Shown one piece after another: positions 45,508-53,667 of a stretch of DNA of 64,000 nt. Position 1 is the stretch's first letter, and every line of letters begins with the position of its first letter. The stretch comes from Aerococcus mictus (lineage in GTDB: Bacteria; Bacillota; Bacilli; Lactobacillales; Aerococcaceae): NCBI RefSeq assembly GCF_003286595.3, contig NZ_CP132985.1:558001-622000 (forward strand). The letters run 5' to 3'. The notes below the pieces were generated by a model that was given only the letters and a program-made list of their open reading frames with translations, did not search any database and was not told where the DNA came from. A program made the translations under genes and the position numbers.

Positions 45508-45963
45508 GTGGAAGCTATCTATTTAGAAAACTGTCAGGTAGGCCTAACATTCAAAAGCCGTAGCTATCATTTGTCTGAAGAAGAAGCCATCAACTTTGCT
45601 AAAAAGTATGATCCCCAACCCTTCCACTTAGATAAGCAGGCCGCTGAAAACAGCTTTTTTAAGCAACTTTGCGCTAGTGGCTGGTTGGTGACTGCCATTA
45701 TGATGAAATTAATGGTTGAAAGTATTCCTTTTAAACATGGGGATATTGGTGCCGGAGTGACCCTCAATTGGACTAAACCCGTTTACCCCGGCGACGACCT
45801 GCATATCGAAGGCGAAATTACTGATTTTAGACCCTCTAAAAGCAAGTCAGATCGGGGCATTGCCTATGTGTCTGTAAAAGTTATCAATCAAGATGATGAT
45901 GTTGTTTTGGAAAATGAATCGAAGGTAGTTGTTTTTTCTAAGGATAAAGACTTTAGCAAATAG
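45508..45963 (+). CDS. MaoC-like hot-dog fold dehydratase/thioesterase
   Basis: A 151-residue MaoC-type protein. The pattern KYDPQPFHLDKQAAENS with GLVTAIMMKLMVES-like helix and WTKPVYPGDDLHIEGEI is that of R-specific enoyl-CoA hydratases and related hot-dog enzymes; the conserved Asp and His (D and H in YDPQPFH) are present. Substrate unknown. Start is GTG 45508, preceded by AAGGAGG; no suitable ATG exists. A terminator follows, so it is probably monocistronic. It might connect to the acyl-CoA genes 10 kb downstream, but nothing links them directly. Confidence 0.8.
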   Translation: MEAIYLENCQVGLTFKSRSYHLSEEEAINFAKKYDPQPFHLDKQAAENSFFKQLCASGWLVTAIMMKLMVESIPFKHGDIGAGVTLNWTKPVYPGDDLHIEGEITDFRPSKSKSDRGIAYVSVKVINQDDDVVLENESKVVVFSKDKDFSK

Positions 45964-45964
45964 G

Positions 45965-45988
45965 GAGAGTGGGGTCACTCTCTTTTTT
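45965..45988 (+). terminator. Rho-independent terminator after the MaoC-like gene
   Basis: GAGAGTG GGGT CACTCTC followed by six T. Confidence 0.85.
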
Positions 45989-45996
45989 GTTGTTAA

Positions 45997-46038
45997 AGTC
46001 AAAAAAAGTCAGATATATAACTTGACTAAGTTTGATTA
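45997..46038. promoter_or_regulatory. CtsR-like heptad repeats
   Basis: AGTCAAA-AAA-AGTCAGA (45997-46013) fits the CtsR operator RGTCAAA-NAN-RGTCAAA with one mismatch. On the other strand CTTGACT-AAG-TTTGATT (46022-46038) is a weaker inverted version overlapping the -35 element. CtsR represses clp and other heat-shock genes in low-GC Gram-positives. Confidence 0.5.
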
Positions 46039-46050
46039 AAGGCTTATACT
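46023..46050 (+). promoter_or_regulatory. Promoter of the 46.1 kb gene
   Basis: TTGACT (46023-46028), 16-bp spacer, TATACT (46045-46050). Confidence 0.7.
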
Positions 46051-46116
46051 ATAGATGTAGGATGAAAGAGATCCTAATAGTAAGATAATCAAAATAACTA
46101 AGAAAGGTGATCATTT

Positions 46117-46650
46117 ATGAAAATGTATACAGTAACTGCAGAAGTTAATAGTGATAAATATGGTAAAGGGACCCTAGTTGCAGAACTTAACGAACAAGAT
46201 TTCATCAAATATGCTAACCTTTCAGACCAAGATAAATTAGCTTTCTTAAAGGATAAGGGCGCTCAATTCCAAGTTGATGTCAATGAATTAGAAGATGATG
46301 ATGTAGTTTCTTATAAGGTTGAAGAATCTTCAGGCGCTAATCATCCAACTCAAGCTAAAAGTTCAAAACCGCAAGTTAGCCGCAAGATGCGGATGAACAT
46401 TAATGGTCAAGACACCGGCTGGGTGGATGTTACTGATGAAAACCAAGCCCAATATGATCAATTAATGGATCACTTTAACCAAATGCACCAACGCTTCAAT
46501 GATGAATTCAGTCGTTTCTTTACCGACTTTAGACCAGGTCACTTCCTTGATTTCGGTACCCCCTTCCTAGAAGATGGCAAGAAATCTGGCAAGGAAGATA
46601 AGGACTCTCAAGCCGATGGTGAAGGGCAAGGAGAAAAGCAAGATAAATAA
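46117..46650 (+). CDS. Unknown protein behind a CtsR-like operator
   Basis: A 177-residue soluble protein of no family I recognise. The N-terminal 65 residues (MKMYTVTAEVNSDKYG...) look like an alpha/beta domain. The middle (about 95-145) is helical with an aromatic segment, FNDEFSRFFTDFRPGHF, faintly reminiscent of small heat-shock proteins, but no alpha-crystallin domain is evident. The last 25 residues are Lys/Asp/Gly-rich. No signal peptide, membrane segment or cysteine. The promoter carries a CtsR-type repeat, so a stress role is inferred. GAAAGGTGATC precedes the ATG. Monocistronic, with a terminator. Confidence 0.75.
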   Translation: MKMYTVTAEVNSDKYGKGTLVAELNEQDFIKYANLSDQDKLAFLKDKGAQFQVDVNELEDDDVVSYKVEESSGANHPTQAKSSKPQVSRKMRMNINGQDTGWVDVTDENQAQYDQLMDHFNQMHQRFNDEFSRFFTDFRPGHFLDFGTPFLEDGKKSGKEDKDSQADGEGQGEKQDK

Positions 46651-46696
46651 AGTCAACTCGCTAAGCTTTTACTCTCTTAAAATATAAAATCCATAC

Positions 46697-46728
46697 AAGG
46701 ACTGGGAAAGCCACCCAGTCCTTTTTTG
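46697..46728 (+). terminator. Rho-independent terminator
   Basis: AAGGACTGGG / CCCAGTCCTT stem with T-run, nearly the same as the smc terminator. Confidence 0.9.
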
Positions 46729-47025
46729 TCGTGTCCTTGACCAGGGGCACAAGGAAGCGCTTTTTTGGTTAATTAAGGTACATGCTGCTACCGTTCAAAG
46801 ATAAAATACTATATTGTTTTTTGTTGAGAAATTCATCCTTGATTTATCGGCTTTTTTAAACTTTTTCTAATTAATTTCCTTGATAAGGGTGACAAATTTA
46901 GGACAAAGTTTTAAAGTAGGACTGTGAAATGGAACAATAAATTGTTTCTTTTTGCCATCTTTGTAAGCGCTTAAGATGTTGTTGATGTTATCACTGGTTT
47001 TCATGTGAATACAGGAGGAATGAAG
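46729..47025 (+). other. Upstream region of the CAMP-factor gene
   Basis: About 300 bp without a gene. It holds a second small hairpin (TCCTTG 46735-46740 with CAAGGA 46751-46756), an AT-rich stretch, ACAAT/ATTGT near 46934-46945 and the cre-like site at 46962. I could not place a convincing promoter. Confidence 0.4.
46962..46975. promoter_or_regulatory. cre-like site upstream of the CAMP-factor gene
   Basis: TGTAAGCGCTTAAG matches 12 of 14 positions of the CcpA consensus TGWAANCGNTNWCA and has a perfect TAAGCGCTTA core. It lies 51 bp before the start codon. Confidence 0.5.
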
Positions 47026-49329
47026 ATGAGTCAATCGACCACTCAATTACACATTTTATTAAGTCGCAAAGTTAGCAAGGGCGCACTTTCTTTAGCCTTT
47101 GGGATGACTATGCTTTTTGCTTCTCAGGAAGCTGTACTAGCAGCTGAAATTGATCAAGTTGAAAGTAACCAAACAGCAGAACAATCATTGGTTATCCCTG
47201 AACAGCAAGGCCAAGACCATGATGCTGTAGTAGAAGAATCACAAACCATTGAGAGTGAAGCAGAAACTGAAACGGCTCTGCCTGAAGCAGAAATTAAAGA
47301 TCTTGAGGAAGAACTTGCTGAAAAAGCAGCTGAAGCTCCTCTAGAATATCAGGAAGAAGTTTCTCCTGCGAAAAGTGAAGAGCTTGGTCATCATGAAGAA
47401 GTTAGTGAGTCAAAAGAGCTTAGTCCAGAAAGGTCAACTAATAAGGAAGAGTCTTCTCCAGTAGAAGATAGCGAAAAAGATTTTGATAAAACATCTCAGA
47501 AAGCCGAAAAAGATGAAAAAGAAGAAACAGAAGCAATCGATGAAGAGGCTACTGGTAAAGACAAGCAAGCAGTAAAGGTCGAAAAAGTTGACGATGATTA
47601 TAAACAAGTCAACCCGGAAAAAGGCCTTGCTAGTGAAGAACAAGCGATTGACTTTGCCGCTTTAGAAAACTTTGCTAAGGAAAATCCCGCAGGCTTCAAT
47701 AAAGTTCTCTCGGTTGCTATTGCAGTATCGGTTCAAGACGAAGACCGTGCGACTAGCGAAGAGGTTTTAAAGACCTTAGGAGAAGTTCTCGTTGATAATG
47801 AATTAAACCATGAATTATTAGTCGAATTGTCTAAATTTGTGATTCGTTATGGCGAATTAGGACCTGATGAAAGCGACGTTCACCACATTGTGGAAGGCCA
47901 ACCTAGTGTTAGTCGGGCGTCTGGCTTCTCCTTCTATGCAGCTGGTGAAGACAAACCTGCTGTTAGCTTCGAAGACTTTGAAAAATTAGTGGCTAAAGTA
48001 ACTGGAACAACGGATAGCGTCCTTAGCCTATTAGAAAACTTACAAAAAGGGGAACGTCCTGCTGCTGGCATCGGAGCGATCATGGATTCGATCCTCCCCG
48101 TGAACTTAAACTTCACTAAGATTGGTGAATTAATCCAACGTATCGCTGAACTTAAAGCCGAAGCGGTTCGTCAAGATGTCTATCTCTCAACAGAAGTCGT
48201 CGGTGCCATTGCCGAATTAATTCCTTCTGAAGTGACCTTCAATGGGACACCTGTGAACTATGTTTTGGATAAGTTAGGTCAAATGGCCCTGGATATCGGA
48301 CGTAGCGTCGCAGACGGTATGGTGCTTAGCTACCACCCAGGCAGCTTCTACAACCCAAATACCTTTCGTTTACGCGCTCAAGTCTTGCGCAAGGGTGCCG
48401 AATTAATTAAAACAGCAACGACAGAATGGCGGATGAAACCACAAATCGTTCACTCTAAAGCTGGTCTAGAAATTACCCACGCCTTCATGTCTGTTGTCGA
48501 TCCTTTCTCAACGGCAGAACGTTTGACTAAACGTTTAAATGAATTAGAAGCCTTAGAAGTCTTCGGTAATGCTTACCGGAATATCACCCCTAAAGATATT
48601 GCTACGACTTATATTAAGGAAAAATTGGACAAGGCTATCTGGGACACCCGCTTCAAACGTGACGAATACATTCTATCTAAAGTACCATTTGATGTATACC
48701 ACAAACTAAACAAGGCCATTACTCGTGCGGTTGGGGTTCAATTATATTCAGAAACCCGCGTTTACCAAATTGATGATGCGGTTGCTGAACTCCAGGCAGC
48801 TTACGGGGATGCTCTTGCTTACTTAGAAAGCATCCCAGCTGATCAACAAATTGCTCCAAATGCCCTTAAACGTGAATTGAAAGATCTCATTTGGAATACC
48901 CGCTTTGAACGTGATGGGTCAATCCTAGGAAATGTGCCAACTGAAGTTTACACGGCACTCAATGCCACATTAACTAAGGCTGTTGGCCTACAATTAGACC
49001 TTCACGCTAAAACAGTCGATGTAAAAGCCGCAATGGAAGAAATCAAGGCTCAATTAGGTGAAGCCCGTGAAATTGCACAAGCAACCTTGAATGCCCGTGC
49101 TTCTAAAGAAAGAAAACTTGAACTTCGTGACCTGATCGGTGAAGTTCGGAGCATCCGTGATAGCGAATTGCTGGGCAAGGTTTCTTTCAATGCCTACAAT
49201 CATTTAAATCAAGTGATCACCAAGGCTGTAGGAACCCGCCTCAACTTGAAAGCAAGCAATGCAGAAGTTGATGAAGCGGCTAACGCTCTGCGTCAAGCCC
49301 TTGCTACTGCCCGCGCTGAATTGGCTTAG
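47026..49329 (+). CDS. Enlarged CAMP-factor family secreted protein with three C-terminal modules
   Basis: A 767-residue protein with a signal peptide (1-40: SRKVSKGALSLAF hydrophobic core, cleavage near VLA-AE). Residues 41-235 are a Glu/Lys-rich acidic region without cysteines. From about 300 on the protein resembles Streptococcus agalactiae CAMP factor (Cfb, about 226 residues), a pore-forming cohaemolysin: VVDPFSTAERL and KLDKAIWDTRFKRD, then LNKAITRAVGVQL, all close to Cfb as I remember it. The last module occurs three times in tandem. There is no LPXTG anchor, so the protein should be released or held by charge. ATG 47026 follows AGGAGG; earlier GTG/ATG codons overlap that site. A cre-like site lies upstream and a LysR gene downstream. 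Confidence 0.85.
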   Translation: MSQSTTQLHILLSRKVSKGALSLAFGMTMLFASQEAVLAAEIDQVESNQTAEQSLVIPEQQGQDHDAVVEESQTIESEAETETALPEAEIKDLEEELAEKAAEAPLEYQEEVSPAKSEELGHHEEVSESKELSPERSTNKEESSPVEDSEKDFDKTSQKAEKDEKEETEAIDEEATGKDKQAVKVEKVDDDYKQVNPEKGLASEEQAIDFAALENFAKENPAGFNKVLSVAIAVSVQDEDRATSEEVLKTLGEVLVDNELNHELLVELSKFVIRYGELGPDESDVHHIVEGQPSVSRASGFSFYAAGEDKPAVSFEDFEKLVAKVTGTTDSVLSLLENLQKGERPAAGIGAIMDSILPVNLNFTKIGELIQRIAELKAEAVRQDVYLSTEVVGAIAELIPSEVTFNGTPVNYVLDKLGQMALDIGRSVADGMVLSYHPGSFYNPNTFRLRAQVLRKGAELIKTATTEWRMKPQIVHSKAGLEITHAFMSVVDPFSTAERLTKRLNELEALEVFGNAYRNITPKDIATTYIKEKLDKAIWDTRFKRDEYILSKVPFDVYHKLNKAITRAVGVQLYSETRVYQIDDAVAELQAAYGDALAYLESIPADQQIAPNALKRELKDLIWNTRFERDGSILGNVPTEVYTALNATLTKAVGLQLDLHAKTVDVKAAMEEIKAQLGEAREIAQATLNARASKERKLELRDLIGEVRSIRDSELLGKVSFNAYNHLNQVITKAVGTRLNLKASNAEVDEAANALRQALATARAELA
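48601..49326 (+). repeat. Three tandem CAMP C-terminal modules inside the gene
   Basis: Modules begin near residues 526, 606 and 696. Each runs L(K/R)xLIW-type helix, (T/R)RFxRDxxIL, VPxxVYxxLNxxxTKAVGxQL and a final helix of about 30 residues. At DNA level they have diverged, so the duplication is not recent. Confidence 0.8.
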
Positions 49330-49405
49330 TTTCTAAGTTTATAATGAGAGCTGCTGTTGCAAGTAATTTGCTTTTAGACTAAATTGTTTTGATGTGAATT
49401 GTCAT

Positions 49406-49443
49406 AAAAAATGTCATACCGCAAAAGGGTATGGCATTTTTTT
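49406..49443 (+). terminator. Rho-independent terminator after the CAMP-factor gene
   Basis: AAAAATGTCATACC / GGTATGGCATTTTT stem with GCAAAAG loop and T-run. Confidence 0.9.
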
Positions 49444-49539
49444 GTACGGATAGTTGATCCAAGAAAGCTTGCTGACTAGCCCTTGAAAATTGGATGCGAA
49501 ATTGAAATAATAAGGACAATCAATGAAGAGGTGGTAAAA

Positions 49540-50418
49540 ATGAACTACTATGCTTTGAAATATTTTAAAGCGGTGGCTGAGATAGGCAATATGACCAGTG
49601 CCGCTGAAGAATTAAATGTATCCCAACCAGCCATTAGCCGGGCTATTAAACAATTAGAAGAAGACTTAGGGGTCGATTTATTTGTTCGCCAAGGTCGTAG
49701 TATTTATTTAAACCACTATGGGGAGACTTTTTTAACTTACTTGGACCATTCTTTTAGCGCCCTGAGCGAAGGCAAGCGGGTGGTTAGGGAAATTTCTGGT
49801 TTAGAACATGGTGAAATTATCATTGGCGTTACCCTTCCCCATGTCTTCCCTAACTTATTGAGTGACTTTCTCCACGATTATCCCAAGGTTCGAGTCAAGC
49901 AGTATGAAGCAGCGAGTGGCTTGATGCTCGAAAAATTGTTAAAGGATCAATTGGATTTTTGGATAGCTACCCATGAGATTAACCATGACCAAGTCGAGAC
50001 CCTCCCTATAATCAGTGAAGAAATCTTTGTCACAGTGAGTCGGAAACACCCCTTGGCCCAGGCCAAGCAGGTTGCCTTAAGTGACTTAAAGGCGGAAAAA
50101 TTTGTTGGTTCGAGTCAGGGCTACAGTTTTCGGGAGTTAACAGATGGTTTCTGCCAACGGGCCGGCTTTACGCCTGATTATCAGATCGAATTAGAGGATG
50201 CCGCTGCTATCCATAAATTGGTCGAAGCCGGTTATGGGATTTCTTTTACCCCTAAAATTTCCCTCTTATCCAGTCAAGAAAAGATAATCCCACTTAGGGT
50301 CGCCGATTATTCCATCCAGCGGACGATCAGCCTGGTCTATAAGAAAGACCATTATTTCTCCCAAGCCGCTAAAGCCTTTTTCGATTTTTCTAGGGATTAT
50401 CTTTGTGAATTTGCTTAA
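49540..50418 (+). CDS. LysR-family transcriptional regulator 1
   Basis: A 292-residue LysR regulator with an N-terminal winged helix-turn-helix (MTSAAEELNVSQPAISRAIKQLE) and a C-terminal periplasmic-binding-like effector domain. The start ATG 49540 has AGAGGTGG upstream; more distant in-frame codons lack a site. It lies upstream of and in the same direction as the SDR operon, separated by a terminator and a perfect inverted repeat that may be its operator. Regulator of that operon is the natural guess; effector unknown. Confidence 0.9.
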   Translation: MNYYALKYFKAVAEIGNMTSAAEELNVSQPAISRAIKQLEEDLGVDLFVRQGRSIYLNHYGETFLTYLDHSFSALSEGKRVVREISGLEHGEIIIGVTLPHVFPNLLSDFLHDYPKVRVKQYEAASGLMLEKLLKDQLDFWIATHEINHDQVETLPIISEEIFVTVSRKHPLAQAKQVALSDLKAEKFVGSSQGYSFRELTDGFCQRAGFTPDYQIELEDAAAIHKLVEAGYGISFTPKISLLSSQEKIIPLRVADYSIQRTISLVYKKDHYFSQAAKAFFDFSRDYLCEFA

Positions 50419-50441
50419 TAGAATATATAGCACTTGAATAA

Positions 50442-50478
50442 CTCCTCCAAGCCATACTTATAGACTTGGGGGATTTTT
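50442..50478 (+). terminator. Rho-independent terminator after LysR 1
   Basis: CTCCTCCAAG / CTTGGGGGAT stem (G-T pair allowed) with a T-run. Confidence 0.75.
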
Positions 50479-50517
50479 ACTGGTTTAAATTAATCTCCTT
50501 TTATATAAATTAAAGTT

Positions 50518-50554
50518 ATCGATAAATGCAAAATATGTATTATTATTTATCGAT
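50518..50554. promoter_or_regulatory. Perfect 10-bp inverted repeat, candidate operator
   Basis: ATCGATAAAT (50518-50527) and ATTTATCGAT (50545-50554) are exact reverse complements 17 bp apart. The position upstream of the SDR operon and next to a LysR gene suggests an activator binding site. Confidence 0.6.
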
Positions 50555-50611
50555 CTTTCTTGGTAAACTGCAGTAAAGATATCTTTATGACGAGTCCTTT
50601 AGCTAAAGAAA

Positions 50612-50625
50612 TGAAAGCGCTAACA
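50612..50625. promoter_or_regulatory. cre site of the SDR operon
   Basis: TGAAAGCGCTAACA matches the CcpA consensus TGWAANCGNTNWCA at all positions, 20 bp before the first start codon of the operon. Confidence 0.8.
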
Positions 50626-50645
50626 ACACAAGATAGGAGAATACT

Positions 50646-51392
50646 ATGAATATTCAAGGCAAGGTAGTTATTGTTACTGGTGCGGCTAGCGGAATTGGTC
50701 AAGCTACTGCTTATTTGCTGGCGGAAAAAGGGGCCAAGGTCATTGTGGCAGATTTAGATGCTAATCGTGCCCAGGAAGTCTCTCAAGCCATTAATGCCAA
50801 AGGGGGAGATAGTCAATATTTTCAAATTGATGTGACTTCCTACGAAGCCAATCAAAAATTAGTTGATTTTAGTATCGAGAAATATGGCCACTTAGATGCC
50901 AGCTTCCTTTGTGCCGGAATTATGCAACTGTCCCGCCTATCAGATATTAAGGTTGAGGAATGGGATCGGCAGATTGATATTAACTTAAAGGGAGTTATGT
51001 ATGGGATCGCCGCAGCCATGCCTGTCTTTAAAGAGCAAAAGGCGGGTCATCTTCTCACGGTTTCTTCCATTGCTGGCCTCCATCCTTTTATTGATACAGG
51101 GGCTTATTGTGCAAGTAAATGGGGGGTGAGAGTCTTTATGGAAGTAATCCGTCGCGAATCTGCTGACGAAGGGACTAATATCAGGACAACTACCCTTTAT
51201 CCCGGGGATATTGATACCAACCTCACTGCTCATACCACGGATGCAGCCATTAAGGCCGGCTTAGAAAAGGTCTATGAAGAAGTGGCCATTCCAGCTGACC
51301 GGGTCGCTCAAGCTATTGCTTTTGCCATTGGAGCACCAGCTGATGCTAATGTCAGTGAGATTACTATATTTCCAACTAAGCAAGTTATCTAG
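50646..51392 (+). CDS. Short-chain dehydrogenase/reductase (YdfG-like type)
   Basis: A 248-residue SDR enzyme with the cofactor motif TGAASGIG, the LCAGIM strand, the catalytic Ser in TVSSIAG and the YCASK Tyr/Lys pair. The C-terminal end (EITIFPTKQVI) resembles NADP-dependent 3-hydroxy acid and sulfoacetaldehyde reductases of the YdfG/IsfD group. It would interconvert an alcohol or hydroxy acid with the aldehyde used by the next enzyme. First gene of a four-gene operon; AGGAGA precedes the ATG. Confidence 0.9.
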   Translation: MNIQGKVVIVTGAASGIGQATAYLLAEKGAKVIVADLDANRAQEVSQAINAKGGDSQYFQIDVTSYEANQKLVDFSIEKYGHLDASFLCAGIMQLSRLSDIKVEEWDRQIDINLKGVMYGIAAAMPVFKEQKAGHLLTVSSIAGLHPFIDTGAYCASKWGVRVFMEVIRRESADEGTNIRTTTLYPGDIDTNLTAHTTDAAIKAGLEKVYEEVAIPADRVAQAIAFAIGAPADANVSEITIFPTKQVI

Positions 51393-51417
51393 AGATATTT
51401 TATAAGGAGGAAGAACA

Positions 51418-52761
51418 ATGTCAGATGTTAAGGACTTAATTGAACGCGCTAGAAAAGCCATGGAAGCTATCCAAGACTATAGCCAAGCCGAAGTGGATGC
51501 TATGGTAGAAAATGTTGCCAAGCGAGTTTACCAAAAAGCCGGAGAATTAGCAGCTTTTGCCATTGAGGAAACCGGTATGGGGAGATTAGATTCTGGTACC
51601 GAAAAGGTGCAGAATATCGCTAAAAATGTCTGGGAAGATATCAAAGCCGAAAAATCAGTAGGAGTAATTCATTATGACAAAGAAACAGGCATCACTGAGC
51701 TTGCTCATCCGGCTGGGGTGATCGGTTCGGTTACACCAGTTACCCAACCGACGATTACCCCTTTAGGCAATGGGATGATGGCACTTAAAGGTCGGAATGC
51801 TCTGGTTTTTTCACCCCACCCAAGTGCTATTAAAAGTACCGCTAAGACCATTGAAGTGATGCGGGATGCTTTGGCAGAAGTAGGGGCGCCTAAGGACCTA
51901 TTGGTTTACTACGAATCACCATCCAACCAGGCGACCCAGGACTTAATGGCCAATACTGATTTGATTGTAGCCACCGGGGGACCAGGATTAGTTCATGCCG
52001 CCTATTCTAGCGGGCCACCAGCTTATGGAGTTGGTGCAGGAAACTCCCAGGGGATTTTGGATGATGACTTTGATGTTGATAAAGCCGCCGAATTAAGTGT
52101 AGCAGCTCGGGCTTTTGATAATGGGCTCCCATGTACTAGTCAGCAAATTTTATTTTATCCTAGACATAAAGAAGCCGACTTAGTTGCAGCTTTGGAAAAA
52201 TATCAGGCCTACGTGATCACCGATTCAGCAACGGTTGACCAGCTCAGGGAGAATTTAATTGATGAAACAGGGAAATTTAAAGCTGACCTGATTGGAAAGA
52301 GTCCGCACTTTGTTGGTCAAGTAGCAGGGGTAGATATTCCAGAAGAGGCTGAGATTGTTGTGGCTAAAATCAGTAAAAACGACCAAGAAGAACCCCTCAC
52401 CAAAGAAAAATTATTCCCCTTAATGACTATGGCTGCCTATGATGACTTCGAAGAAGCTGTTGACTTAGCCAAGAGAAACCTGGTCATCCAGGGAGGGGCA
52501 GGGCATTCTTCTGTCGTCTTTACCAATAGCCGTCAACGAGAAGAATATGTTGGCCTTCATTTACCAATTTCACGCTTAATGGTTAACCAAGTCGTGAATG
52601 CCATGGGTGGTGCTACTAACGGCTTGAATACTTCCGTGTCTTTAGGTTGTGGAACCTGGGGTAATAACGTTATTTCAGAAAACTTGACCTATCGTCACCT
52701 GCTCAATGTTTCCCGTATTTCTGATCCGATTGATTTGGGAGAAATTGACCATGGCTGGTAA
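51418..52761 (+). CDS. Acylating (CoA-dependent) aldehyde dehydrogenase
   Basis: A 447-residue member of the CoA-acylating aldehyde dehydrogenases related to the N-terminal half of AdhE and to EutE. It oxidises an aldehyde to acyl-CoA with NAD(P). It has PAGVIGSVTPVTQPT, TGGPGLVHAAYSSGPPA and VGAGNSQGILDDD; the catalytic Cys is C239 in FDNGLPCTSQQ. The AdhE alcohol dehydrogenase half is missing, its job presumably taken by the SDR. No microcompartment genes or targeting peptide are seen. AAGGAGGAAG upstream; ptb-like gene 12 bp downstream. Confidence 0.92.
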   Translation: MSDVKDLIERARKAMEAIQDYSQAEVDAMVENVAKRVYQKAGELAAFAIEETGMGRLDSGTEKVQNIAKNVWEDIKAEKSVGVIHYDKETGITELAHPAGVIGSVTPVTQPTITPLGNGMMALKGRNALVFSPHPSAIKSTAKTIEVMRDALAEVGAPKDLLVYYESPSNQATQDLMANTDLIVATGGPGLVHAAYSSGPPAYGVGAGNSQGILDDDFDVDKAAELSVAARAFDNGLPCTSQQILFYPRHKEADLVAALEKYQAYVITDSATVDQLRENLIDETGKFKADLIGKSPHFVGQVAGVDIPEEAEIVVAKISKNDQEEPLTKEKLFPLMTMAAYDDFEEAVDLAKRNLVIQGGAGHSSVVFTNSRQREEYVGLHLPISRLMVNQVVNAMGGATNGLNTSVSLGCGTWGNNVISENLTYRHLLNVSRISDPIDLGEIDHGW

Positions 52762-52773
52762 AGGAGCTTTGCC

Positions 52774-53664
52774 ATGAAATCATTTGAAGAACTTTTAACT
52801 ATCTTTCAACCCAAAGGCAAGGTTAAAGTGGGCTTTGTCAATGCTCTGGACCAGTCCAGTATTGAAACCGCCAGTGACCCAAGGATAAAAGACTATATTG
52901 AACCCGTTTTTCTGGGGGATAAAGCTAAGATTGATTCCTTAGTTAAGGATTACCAACTGAGTCATTATCAAGTGCTTGATGTCCAGGATGATCTTTCTGC
53001 CGCTAAGTTAGCCGTGGAAAAGGTCCACCAAGGAGAAATCCAGATGCTCTGCAAGGGCAAACTTCCTTCAAGTCATTTTCTCCGGCCAATCGTCAATAAG
53101 GAAAGTGGGATTGTTCGCAGTGGCTTACTTTCAACGGTAACCTTATTGGATATCCCCCAATACCCTAAGTTGCTGATAAATACTGATGGGGGAATGAATT
53201 TAAATCCCAATTTTGACCAGAAAAAGATAATCATTCGACATGCCATTGAAGTGATGAACGATATTGGCATACAGGCTCCTAAAATTGCTGTTTTAGGCGC
53301 TACAGAGGAAGTCAATGAGAAAATCCCATCGTCTAAGGATGCGTATGACTTAATGAAGGTCTTCAGCCAGGATCCTGATTTTAAAGGCAGTATTGCCGGT
53401 CCGATCTCCTTAGACTTGGCCCTTAGTCAAGTGGCTAGCCAGCTCAAAGATTATCACTCAGAGGTGGCAGGACAGGCAGATATTTTAATCTCTCCTGATA
53501 TGACAACGGGAAATATTCTCAGTAAGGCCTTGACTGTACTGGGGAAGGGGCGTTTAGCCACCATTGTTAAAGGGGCCCAGGTTCCTATTGTGATGAATTC
53601 GCGGGGGTCAAGCAGCGATGAAAAAGTATTTGCCTTACTGTTAGCACTTTTTTCCTGGAGGTAG
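52774..53664 (+). CDS. ptb: Phosphate butyryltransferase-type acyltransferase
   Basis: A 296-residue phosphate acyltransferase of the Ptb/Pta family, converting acyl-CoA and phosphate to acyl phosphate and CoA. Segments KVGFVNALD, CKGKLPSSHFLRP, NTDGGMNLNP, ADILISPDMTTGNILSKAL and the SRGSSSDEK end are typical. The length and pairing with a butyrate kinase gene favour Ptb over Pta. The chain length used cannot be read. AAGGAGC precedes ATG; the kinase gene starts 3 bp after its stop. Confidence 0.9.
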   Translation: MKSFEELLTIFQPKGKVKVGFVNALDQSSIETASDPRIKDYIEPVFLGDKAKIDSLVKDYQLSHYQVLDVQDDLSAAKLAVEKVHQGEIQMLCKGKLPSSHFLRPIVNKESGIVRSGLLSTVTLLDIPQYPKLLINTDGGMNLNPNFDQKKIIIRHAIEVMNDIGIQAPKIAVLGATEEVNEKIPSSKDAYDLMKVFSQDPDFKGSIAGPISLDLALSQVASQLKDYHSEVAGQADILISPDMTTGNILSKALTVLGKGRLATIVKGAQVPIVMNSRGSSSDEKVFALLLALFSWR

Positions 53665-53667
53665 CCT

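Noticed and set aside
46749..46768. cre-like GGAAGCGCTTTTTT upstream of the CAMP-factor gene
   Set aside because: Matches only about 10 of 14 consensus positions and lies in a terminator-like hairpin/T-run.
48601..49326. Recent tandem duplication or assembly artefact in the CAMP modules
   Set aside because: The three modules differ widely at nucleotide and residue level, so they are an old duplication rather than an error.
47026..49329. LPXTG or other cell-wall anchor on the CAMP-factor homologue
   Set aside because: The protein ends ...ARAELA with no LPXTG, no hydrophobic tail, and no LysM or GW modules seen.
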